Of a DNA stretch of 64,000 bases, positions 30,501 to 42,500 are shown piece after piece. Position numbers and translations under genes: made by a program. Every line of letters starts with the position of its first letter. Within the stretch, counting starts at the first letter, position 1. This DNA is from G963663315 sp965208975 (GTDB taxonomy: Bacteria; Pseudomonadota; Gammaproteobacteria; Arenicellales; Poriferihabitantaceae), in NCBI GenBank assembly GCA_965208975.1, contig CBDBQH010000003.1, forward strand, positions 372,001 to 436,000, in the 5' to 3' direction. Below the pieces are notes generated by a model. The model was not told the origin of the DNA and did not search any database. It worked only from the letters and a program-made list of their open reading frames with translations.

Positions 30501-33500
30501 CCCCGCCACTCGCCGCATGCGTCAGCGTCACATCGTCATTCGCCGTGTCCACATCCGCCGCCGCGTTCACCGTCACCGTCTGCGCCACATTCCACGGTTT
30601 GGTCACTCCGCTCGGATTAAAGGTTAATGTGTTCTGGTCGCTCGGCGTATCCCCATCCGTGTCGGCGATCGTCAATTCGGCGCTGTCCGAGGTAATCGTC
30701 ACCGTCACCGCCTCAGTCGGCTGCGTATCGAGGACCACCGTGTAACTGCCACTGCCTTCTTCCGTCACCGAGACACTCGTCGGCGAGAACGTAATCCCCA
30801 CTTCATCATCATCCGTGACCGTGATCACGCCGTTGCCCACCCGACTGCCACTGGCGCCGCCACTCAGGTTGGTCGCCGTCAAACTCGGATTGCCGGTGTG
30901 CGCCGCCGGGATCGACACCGTGATCGTATCATTCGCCGCGTCATCATCGTGGGAGGCCGTCAACGTCACCGTCGCCGTGGTGGACGAACCCGCGTCACGA
31001 CCCGTGAACGTCACCACGCCAGTGGTCGCATTCAGTCCCACTCCGGTCGCCGTCGTCAACGCCAGCGTGAAGTCCGTGCCCAGGACGCCGCCACTAAAGC
31101 CCAACGGAACCGCCAGTACCTCTCCCGCCCGCAAGGCGCGTCCCAACTCCAGAACCATCCGCGCCGTGGCCGTACTGCTGCCTTCGGTCGCGCTGGTATC
31201 CGGCGTCTTCAGGGTCACCGTGGTCGCGTCATTGTCATTCACTTCCACCGTCGCCGAATCGGTCGTACCCACCGTATAACCCGTGCCGGTATTCACCGTC
31301 ACCGTGATCTCTCCATCCGGCTCATCGGTCGTATCCGCCGTGGTCACCACACTGTGAACCACCGAACCGCCGGTCGGAACCATGACCGTGGCGCTCTGGC
31401 GGGCCGGGGTCAGATAATCGGCGTGTTCTACATCCGCAATCGTCAACGTCACCGCCAGATTCGCCGCCGGAACCGGATCCGCCGTCACCCGGAACGTCGC
31501 CGTGCCGCCTTCGGTGACACTCGCGCCACTGGTGCGCGCAATCGTAATCTCCGGCTCCGTAGTGTCCGTCACCGTCACCACCAGATCTTCATTCTGTGAA
31601 GCTCCATACCCCGAACCGGCGCCCGATACCGCGTGACTCAACGTCGCCGCCGCATGGGTCGTACTCGTGTCATCCTGCGCCACCGTCACCGTCACCATCT
31701 TCGCCGTACTCCACAACGTCGCAGAAGTCGACGGACTGAACACCAGCGAAGTCGGTTGAACCGTCACCCCCGTCACGTCCGAAGTGATCGCTACCGTTAC
31801 ATTCGCCGTCGGCGGCGTCGCCAGTCGCACCGTGTAGGTGTTTGTGCCACCTTCGCTCACCGTCAGCGAGGTCGGCGACAGCGACAGTCCCGCCGTGTCA
31901 TTGTCGGTGATCGTCACAGACAGGTCTTCTTCCACCGAAGCGTAATCTCCACCACTCGCATCATGCGTCAGCATCACCACGTCATTCGCCGTGTCCACAT
32001 CCGCCAACGCATTCACCGTCACCGTCTGCGGAGCATTCCACAGCTTGGTGAGGCCGGTCGGATTAAAGGTCAGGGTGTTCTGGATGCCCTGCATCACTGA
32101 ATCCGTGTCGGCTATCGTCAATTCGGCGCTGTCCGAAGTAATCTCCACCGTCACCGCCTCAGTCGGCTGCGTATCGAGGACCACCGTGTAACTGCTACTG
32201 CCTTCCTCCGTCACCGATACACTCGCCGGATTGAACGTAATCCCCACTTCATCGTCATCGCTCACCGTGATCACGCCGTTGCCATCCCGACTGCCACTGG
32301 CGCCACCGCTTAAATTGGTGGCCGTCAGGATCGACCCTTCGCCACTGTCTGTGGCCGGAATCGTCACCGTGATCGATTCATCCTCGGCATCGGCATCCTG
32401 TGAAGCCGCGAGCATCACCGTCGCGGTGGTGGACGAACCGGCGTCACGACCCGTGAACGTCACCACTCCGGTGGTCGCGTTCAGTCCCACTCCGGTCGCC
32501 GCCGTCAACGCCAGCGTAAAGTCCGTGCCCAGGGTTCCGCCGGTGAACGCCAACGGAACCGCCAGACTCTCTCCCGCCCGCAACGCCCGCCCCAGCGTCA
32601 GGGTGATTTCGGCGGTTTCATCCCCATCACCTTCGGTCGCGCTCACGTCCGGCGTCGTCAGCGTCACGGTGGTCGCGTCATCATCATTCACTCCCACCAT
32701 CGCCGAACTACCGGAACCCACCGTATAACCCGCACCATCGGTCACCGTCACCGTGATCTCGCCGTCCGGTTCATCGGTACTGTCGGCGCTGGTCACTACA
32801 TTGTGGGTCACCGTGCCGCCCACCGGAACCATGACCGTGGCGCTCTCACGCACAGTCGTCAGATAATCGGCGTTCGCTACATCCGCAATATTCAGCGTCA
32901 CCGCCAGAGCCGCCGCCGGAACCGGATCCGCCGTCACCGTGAACGTCGCCGTACCCCCTTCGGTAATGGCTCCACTGCCGCCGCTTCGCGCTATCGTAAT
33001 CTCCGGCTCATCATCATCCGTCACCGTCACGTCCACTTCGCCCGTCACGCCGTTGTAACCACCCGTATTCGAGGCCGTATGCGTCAACGTCGCTTCATCA
33101 TCCACGGTGTCGGTGTCTTGCGCCGCGCTCACCGTCACCGTCTGCGCCGTACTCCACAAGGTGGCCGGCGTCGACGGGCTGAACGTCAACGTCTCACTGG
33201 CCGTGAACGCCGTCGCTGAATCCGGGCCGTCTATCGTTACATCCGTATTGTCCGACCCAATCGTCACCGTCACATTCGCCGTCGGCTCGGTCGCCAGTCG
33301 CACCGTGTAAGTGTTTGTGTTGCTGCCTTCGGCTACCGTCAGACTACTCGGCGCTATCACCAGTCCCGCCGTGTCATTGTCGGTAATCGTCACAGACAGG
33401 TCTTCGCTCACGGAAGCGTAATCTCCACCCGATGCACCATGCGTCAGCGTCACATCGTCATTCGCCGTGTCCACATCCGCTCCCGCATTCACCGTCACTT

Positions 33501-36500
33501 CTTGCGCCACATTCCACAGCTTGGTGAGGCCGGTCGGATTGAAGGTCAACGTGTTCTGGATGCCCTGCATCACTGAATCCGTGTCGGCTATCGTCAATTC
33601 GGTATTGTCCGATGTGATCGTCACCGTCACCGCCTCAGTCGGCTGCGTATCGAGGACCACCGTGTAACTGCTACTGCCTTCTTCCGTCACCGAGACACTC
33701 GTCGGCGAGAACGTAATCCCCACTTCATCATCATCACTCACCGTGATCGTGCCGTGGGTGTCCGTCACCGTACCCGTGGCGCCTCCGCTCAAACCCGTGG
33801 CCGTCAAACGCGGATTGCCAGTGTGCGCCGCCGGTATCGTCACCGTGATCGTGTCCTCCTCGGCATCGGCGTCTTGCGCCGCCGTCAGCGTCACCGTCGC
33901 AACCGTGGCCGAACCGGGGTCATCACTGCCCATGAACGTCACCACTCCGGTGGTCGCGTTCAGTCCCACTCCGGTCGCCGCCGTCGTCAACGCCAGCGTA
34001 AAGTCGGTGCCCAGAACTCCGCCACTGAACGCCAACGGAACCGCCAGAATTTCATCCGCCCGCAAGACCCGCCCCAGCGTCAGGACTATCTGCGCCCTCT
34101 GGGTACTGCTGCCTTCGGTCGCCGCCGCGTCCGGCGTGGTCAGCGTCACGGTGGTCGCGTCATCATCATTCACTTCCACCGTCGCCGAATCAGTCGTACC
34201 CACCGTATAGCCCGTGCCGGTATTCACCGTCACCGTAATCTCTCCATCCGGTTCATCCGTGCTGTCGGCCGTGGTCACCACACTGTGAACCACCGAACCA
34301 CTGGTCGGAACCGTCACCGTCGCGCTCTGGCGGGACGGGGTCAGATAATCCGCGTTCGCTACATCCGCAATCGTCAGCGTCACCGCCAGATTCCCCGCCG
34401 GAACCGGATCCGCCGTCACCCGGAACGTCGCCGTGCCGCCTTCGGTGACACTCGCGCCGCTCGTCCGCGCAATCGTAATCTCCGGCTCATCATCATCCGT
34501 TACCGTCACCGCCACTTCGCCCGTCACGCCGTTGTATCCGCCCGTATTCGAGGCCGTATGCGTCAACGTCGCTTCATCATCCGATACATCCACATCCTGC
34601 GCCGCGCTCACTGTCACCGTCTGCGCCGTACTCCACAGATTCGCTCCCGAGGCGCTGAACGTCAACGTCTCACTGGCCGTAAACGCCGTTCCAGCGTCCG
34701 GGCCGTCTATCGTTACATCCGTATTGTCCGAACCAATCGTCACCGTTACATCCGCCGTCGGCTCGGTCGCCAGTTTCACCGTGTAGGTATTTGTGTTGCT
34801 GCCTTCATTGACCGTCAGACTACTCGGCGCAATCACCAGTCCCGCCGTGTCATTGTCGGTAATCGTCACAGACAGGTCTTCTTCCACCGAAGCGTAATCA
34901 CCACCATTGGCCGTATGCGTCAGCGTCACCGCATCATTCGCCGTGTCTACATCCGCCGCCGCGTTCACCGTCACCGTCTGCGGCGTATTCCACGGTTTGG
35001 TCACTCCGGTCGGATTAAAGGTCAACGTGTTCTGAATACCCTGCATCACCGAATCGGTGTCCGCTATCGTCAATTCGGTATTGTCCGAAGCAATCGTCAC
35101 CGTCACCACCGCCGTCGGCTCGGTCGCCAGTACCACCGTGTAACTGCCACTGCCTTCTTCCGTCACCGAGACACTCGTCGGCGAGAACGTAATCCCCACT
35201 TCATCATCATCACTCACCGTGATCGTGCCGTGGGTGTCCGTCACCGTACCCGTGGCGCCTCCGCTCAAACCCGTGGCCGTCAAACGCGGATTGCCGGTGT
35301 GCGCCGCCGGTATCGTCACCATGATCGTGTCCTCCTCGGCATCGGCATCGTGCGAAGCCGTCAACGTCACCGTCGCAACCGTGGCCGAACCGGGGTCATC
35401 ACTGCCCATGAACGTCACCACTCCGGTGGTCGCGTTCAGTCCCACTCCGGTCGCCGCCGTCGTCAACGCCAGCGTAAAGTCCGTACCCAATACCCCGCCA
35501 CTGAACGCCAACGGAACCGCCAGAATTTCATTCGCCCGCAAGGCCCGCCCCAGCGTCAGGACTATCTGCGCCCTCTGGGTACTGCTGCCTTCGGTCGCCG
35601 CCGCGTCCGGCGTCGTCAGGGTGACTGTGGTCGCGTCATTGTCATTCACTTCCACCGTCGCCGAACTACCGGAACCCACCGTATACCCCGCGCCATCCGT
35701 CACCGTCACCGTGATCTCGCCGTCCGGTTCATCGGTACTGTCGGCGCTGGTCACTACATTGTGGGTCACCGTGCCGCCCACCGGAACCATGACCGTGGCG
35801 CTCTCACGCACAGTCGTCAGATAATCCGCGTTCGCTACATCCGCAATCGTCAGCGTCACTTCCAGACCCTCCGCCGGAGCCGGAGTCGCCGTCACCGTAA
35901 AGGTCGCCGTACCGCCTTCGGTAATGGCTCCACTGCCGCCGCTTCGCGCTATCGTAATCTCCGGTTCGGTGGTGTCCGTCACCGTCACCACCAGCTCTTC
36001 ATTCTGCGAGGCGCCATAGCCCGAACCCGCGCCCGATACCGTGTGACTCAACGTCGCCGGGTCATAGGTCGTACTGGTGTCATCCTGCGCCGCCGTCACC
36101 GTCACTTCCTGCGCCGTACTCCACAAGGTGGCCGGCGTTGACGCGCTGAACGTCAGGGATGCCGGTTGAACCGTCACCCCCGTCACATCCGAAGTGATCG
36201 CTACCGTCACATTCGCCGTCGGCTGCGTCGCCAGTCGCACCGTGTAGGTATTTGTACTGCTGCCTTCTTCTACCGTCAGTTTGTCCGGCGACAGCGACAG
36301 TCCCGGTGTGTCATTGTCGGTAATCGTCACAGACAGGTCTTCTTCCACCGAAGCGTAATCTCCACCACGCGCATCATGCGTCAGGGTGACCACGTCATTC
36401 GCCGTGTCCACATCCGCTCCCGCATTCACCGTCACCGTCTGCGGAGCATTCCACAGCTTGGTCAGGCCGCTCGGATTGAAGGTCAACGTGTTCTGGATGC

Positions 36501-39500
36501 CCTGCATCACCGAATCCGTGTCGGCGATTGTCAATTCGGCGCTGTCCGATTCAATCGTCACCATCACCACCGCCGTCGGCTGCGTATCGAGGACCACCGT
36601 GTAACTGCCACTGCCTTCTTCCGTCACCGAGACACTCGTCGGCGAGAACGTAATCCCCACTTCATCATCATCTTCTATCGTCAACGTCTGATTGCCCGGA
36701 TTCGCCGTACTGTGTCCACCACTCGCTACCGCCGACACCGTCACCGTCTTGTTGGCGGCGTCTACCTTATTGTCCACCGCCGTAATCTTCACCACGCCCG
36801 TACTCGCCTTCGCTCCCGCCGCAATCGTCAAGACCTTGTTGGACGATACCGTAAAGTCGCTACTGGTCGCCGGCGAGACCGCCGCCGCGCTCACCGTCAA
36901 CGTGGTCGCTACCGTCGACGCATGACTCAACGTCGCCGTCACCGTCGAGACGTTGCCCGCTCCGCTTTCGCTAATCTCGTCAGGCGTCAGTACCAGCGTC
37001 GCCGCCGCCGTGTCGTTGTCCGTGATCTCTACCGCGACCGTACCCGTCGCTGCCGTGCCGCCCGTACCCGTACCCGACGCCCGATCCAGATTGCTCGTCA
37101 CCGCCCGCGAGTCAGAACCAAAGCCCACCGTCAACGTCTCCGACACCCCTTCGTCTACTTCGTCATTCACCGCCGTCAGGGTGAGGGTCGCGACCTGTAC
37201 CGTCTGCGTACCATGACCGGCAAATACCACCGCCGGAGTCGCCGCGCTGTGCGGGGCGCTGGTATTCAGAGTCACTTCGCGATTCAGACTCGCTCCACTC
37301 GCCAACGCCACCGTGTAATCGCCCGCCGCAATGCCCTCGCCACTCACCGTCAACGGCGCCGTAATCTCCTCGCCCGCAACCAGGGCGCGCCCCAGGGTCA
37401 CCGTCAACGTGGCGGCGGCGCCTTCGGCAATCGCTCCACTGCCACCACTTCGCGCCAGCGTCACCGTGGTCGCGTCATTGTCGCGCACCGCAACACTCGC
37501 CGTCGCCGTACTGCCCACCGCATAGGTCACCGGATCCGCCGGATCCGCCACCACCGTTACCGTCACTTTTCCGTTCGATTCGTCCGCATCGGCGCCACTG
37601 TCATTCACCGTCGGCACCGTATAATAAGTCGCCGCGCCACCCATCAGAACCGCCACCATCCGGTCGCCTTCATGACCCCTCTCGCCACCAGCCACAAAGT
37701 CACTGTCAGCATCATCCGCCACATTCAGATGCACCGTCAACGCCCGCGTCGGCGCCGGATTCGCTGTCAACGTAAACACTGCATTGCCGCCTTCTTCAAT
37801 CGCATCGCCGCCGGTGATCGTCACCACCGTGTCGTCATCCGTCACCGTCACTTCCAGGTCTTCGCTCACCGAAGCGTAATCCCCACCACTCGCCGTATGC
37901 GTCAGGGTTACATCGTCATTCGCCGTGTCCGCATCGTGCAACGCCGTGAACGTCACCGTCTGCGGAGTACTCCACAGCTTGGCGGAGCCGGTCGGGTTAA
38001 AGGTCAACGTGTTCTGATTACCCTCCGCTGAATCGGTGTCTACCGTCACATCCGTACTGGCGTGACCACTGATCGTCACCGTCACCGCCTCAGTCGGCCG
38101 GGTGTCCAGGACCACGGTGTAACTGCCGTTGCCCCCTTCCATTACCGACACGCTCTCCAGATTGAAGGTAATCCCCACTTCATCGTCATCCGTCACCATG
38201 ATCAGGCCGTTGCCGTCCCGACTGCCGGTGGCGCCGCCGCTCAAATTGGTCCTCAGTATTGGCGCCTCGCCGATGGATGTGGTCGGAATTGACACCGTGA
38301 ACGTCTCGTCGGTTGCGTTGTCATCAGACAGAATCTTCAGGCCAAAATTGATTGATTCGACCGAACCATCCTTTGAACCAGTGAAAGTCACCGTGTGGCC
38401 ACTGCGCTTCACGCCGTCCCCACGTACTGAGCCGAGTATGATCAATCTATTGTCTATGCCGGTAAACATCAGAGGAATCGCCAACGATTCCCCCGCGCGA
38501 AGCGCCCGGTTCAATGTCAGGCTGATTCTGGCTGTGTCTACGCTGTCGTTTTCTCCCACGGTCGCGTTTTCTACTTTCAGCGTCACCTCCGTGGCGTCAT
38601 CGTCTGTGACCTTCACCGTGGCCGAACCGTTCGTACCCACCGTGTAGCCAGTTGCCGCATTCACCGTCACCGTAATCTCGCCGTCCGGCTCATCGGTGGT
38701 CTCGGAATCACCGCCCGTGGTCACCACTTCGTAGTCCACCGACCCGCTGGTCGGTATCGTTACCGTCGCGCTCTCGCGGCTAGTCGTCAGATAATCCGCG
38801 TGTTCTACATCCGCAACATTCAACGTCACCTCCAGATCCGCCACCGGCGCCGGATTCGCCGTCACCGTGAAGGTCGCCGTGCCGCCTTCGCTCACACTGG
38901 CGCCACTCTTCCGCTCAATCGTAATCTCCGGCGTCGTATCGTCCACCGTCACCGCGACATTCCCGCTCACGGCGTTGTATCCTCCGCCCGATGCCGTGTG
39001 CGCCAGCGTCACTTCATCATTCTCCGCATCCCCATCGGCCGCCGCTGTCACCGTCACCGTTTGCGGGGTACTCCACAAGAATGGGGCAGGAGCGCCCTCA
39101 GTGGCCGGGGGCGGGGTGAACCGGAGACTGGCTGCGCTCAGCGTAAGGTCGGTACTCGCATGACCACTGATCGCCACCGTCACATCCGCCGTCGGCGCAG
39201 TCGCCAGACGCACCGTGTAGGTGTCGCTGCCGCCTTCATCCACCGTCAGACTCGAAGGCGTAATCACCAGCCGGGCGGAACCGCCGTTGTCAATCAGCCG
39301 GAGGTTGCCGTGGTTGCGCGTCACTTGACCGGCGGCGCCGCCAGCCAGCCCGGTAGCCCCCAGTCTCGGCGCGGCGCCGGTAGACGAAGACGGAATCGAA
39401 ACCGTCACCGACCCGTCCACCGTGTTGGTATCCGCTAACGCATGCAACAGGATTTCCGCCGCCATACTCGAATCCTGTTGCCGGGCTTTGCTGGTGAAAG

Positions 39501-42500
39501 TAACGGTATCGCCGCGCAAGGCGACATTGAAAAACGGCGGACTCGCACTCGCCAGCGACAGCACGAAGTCCGTGTCCAATTTTCCACCACTGAACGCCAA
39601 CGGCACCGCCAGACTCTCGCCAGACTGCAAGGCCCGTCCCAGGGTCAGGACAATACTCGCCGTGTCGCTACTGCTGCCTTCCATCGCGCTGCGGTCCGGC
39701 GTCGTCAACGTCACCACAGTGGCATCATCGTCGAGCACGGGGATACGAGCCTCACTTCGCCGGCCCACCGCGTAAGCAATCGGAGTATCAGAACTCGCCA
39801 CCACCGACACCATCGCCGCTCCGCCCACTTCGTCCAGGTCATCGTCTACCGTGTCTACGGAATAAGTCACCGAGCCACTGGACGGGATGGTCACGCTATC
39901 GCTCCCCTCATCGCCTGCCGCGATATAATCCGCGCTTGCCGAATCCGCCACATTCAGGGTCACAACCAGGTCCGCAGTCGGTGGCGGGGTCGCGGTTACT
40001 GTGAAGCTCGCGGCGCCCCCTTCGGTCACCGCCGCCGTGGAAGTCGGCGCAATCGTAATCCGCGACAGCGTCAAGCCATCGTCTGTCACCGTGATTTGCC
40101 CGTCGCCAACCCGGCTGCCGGTCACATCCAGTCCCATCGCCACCAGCTGGCCGAGACTCACCGTCAGCGTCTCGTTCGTCGTGTTGCCGTCGCGCAAGGC
40201 CGTCAATAATACATTCACCGAGACCGGGGTGATTCCCGGATCCTGGCGCAGCACCCGACCATCGCCCACTTCACCACCGAAAATCACCTGGCCATCTACC
40301 AGTGACACGCCAGCCGGTGTCCCCGACAGCGACAACGTGAAGTCGTCTGCCAATACGCCACCGGCGAATTGCAACGGAACCCTTAACGTCTCGCGGGCGC
40401 GTGACAGCCCCCGGTTCAGGCGCAGTTGAATCGTTGCAGTGGCGCTGGAATCCCCTTCGGTCGCGGTCGCATCTGTAACCTCCAGCGCCAGCGTGGTGTC
40501 GTCATCATCATTCACCCACACGGATGCGGCTGGGTCGCCGCCGAGCACATAATCCGCCGGGTCAGTAGTACTCGCCGCCACCTCTACCGTCACCGGACCA
40601 CTCGGCTCGTCGGTGGTGTCGGTCTGCGTATTGACGACATGAGACACTGAACCCGAAGGCGGAATCGTCACCATCTGGCGCCCTTGTTCGCCGCTCGCTA
40701 CAAAGTCCGCATACGGCGCGTCCGTCACCATCAGGTTCACGGTCAACGGCGCCGCCGGCGCCGGGGTCGCGCTCACCCGGAAAACCGCATTGCCGCCTTC
40801 GTCCATGATCCCAAGCGAAGTCCGCTCAATCGTGACCACCGGGGTGACATCGGTAATCGTAATCACGCCGGAGCGAATCGGACCCTCGCCCGTGTCCGCC
40901 TCGCCCGTAGCCGCGCCACCGTCCAGTCCGGTCGCCGTCAGTACCGCTTCGCCATCGGTGGACTTCTCCCGAATCGTCACCCTCACCGTCTTATCCTCGG
41001 TGTCCTCGGCGTCCGCATCGGATAAGGCGCTCAATACCAGCGTCGCCGCTGCCGCCGAACCGGCGTCACCGCCCATGAACGTCACCACTCCAGTCGTCGC
41101 GTTCAGGGACACTCCGGTCGGTGTCCCCGACAACGCCAGCGTGAAGTCCGTACCCAAAACTCCGCCATCAAACGCTAACGGAACCAATAAACTCTCGCCA
41201 CTTCGCAAGGCCCGCCCCAGCGTCAACACAATACTCGCCGTGTCCGTGGCGCTGCCTTCCATCGCAATCCGGTCCGGCGTGGTCAACGTCACTCCGGTCT
41301 CGTCATCGTCCTTCACCGCCACCGTCGCCGTACCCTTCGCACTACTCACCGCATAGTCCGCCGGGGTCTCCGCGCTCGCCGTCACCGTCACCGTCACGGC
41401 GCCACTCGGCTCGTCGATGGCATCCTCCTCCGTATCTACCGTAAAGATCGCCGCGCCGGTATCCGAAATCTCTACCGTCTGTTCCCCTTGGCCCTTCTCA
41501 TCCCAAAAATCCGCGTGTTCCGCATCCGCTACATTCAGGTTCACCGTCAGAGTCGTACCCGTAGCCGGCGCCGGAGCCGCCGTCACCGTGAAACTCGCGC
41601 CCGAACCTTCGGTCACCGCCACCTCACTCGTCGGCGCAATCGTGACCGTCGGGAGTTCATCATCATTGACAATCGTGAAAGCTCTCGAAGGCCGGACGGC
41701 AGCAAACCGTTCAGGACTTCCGAAAAGCGACAGATTCACAATCACCATCTCGTTCGGCTCGATTTCGGTATCTCCGTATACGCGAACAACCAGTAAATTC
41801 TTAGCTGTGCCGTCTGAAGCGCTAATACTCTGGCCCAAAAGGAGACCGAACTGCAAGGGAAGAAGGCTGTTACGATCATCAATCATCCGCACGTCATAGT
41901 CGCCGGAGGCGCCCTCGGTTTCTCTCCGGGTCGCCACATTGCTGGGCTCAAAGACCAGGCCGAACACAATCTCTTCATCCCCGGTCAGAGCCTGGCTCAG
42001 GGTAACCCCGAAAACATAATCGGTATAGCCGGAGTTGCCTTCGTCGGCGTCAGCGGGGATGGATAACGTGATCGTCTCGCCATCCGTCACCGTGATCGTA
42101 CCGTGGCCCTGAGTTACCTGGCCGGCGGCGCCACCGATTAAACCAGTCGCGCCCAAAGTCGGCGCAGCGCCGCTGGAACTCGCCGGAATCGTGACCATCA
42201 CCGTCTCATCATCCGTATCCGCGTCTGGTAACGCGCTCAGCAGGATGGTTGCCGTCGTCGCCGAACCTGTGGCACCGCCGGTGAAGGTCACCGTATTGCC
42301 GGACAGGGAAACGCCGGTCGGCGTCGGCGTCCCCGACAACGCCAGCGTGAAGTCGGTGCCCAATGTTCCACCAGCGAATGCCAACGGCACCGCCAGCTTC
42401 TCGCCAGCCTGTAACGCCCGGCTCAGCGCCAGCCGCACCTCCGCGGCATCGGCGCCTTCCCGCGCCGTGGCGACCGGCGTGGTCAGGGTCACATTCAAAA

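Noticed and set aside
36690..37470. Possible second gene boundary inside the giant gene where domain types change
   Set aside because: The frame continues without stop, the domains are still Calx-beta-like, and there is no signal peptide or ribosome-binding site at the change.
33754..38031. Very long plus-strand open frames (up to about 795 codons) antisense to the giant gene
   Set aside because: They translate to Arg/His-rich low-complexity text with the same periodicity as the giant gene. They are mirror frames caused by its Thr/Val/Asp codon bias and repeats; no start signals or families are recognisable.
24500..38930. Regularly spaced direct repeats suggesting a CRISPR-like array
   Set aside because: Repeats are in frame, protein-coding, hundreds of bases long and diverged; there are no short repeat/spacer units and no cas genes.
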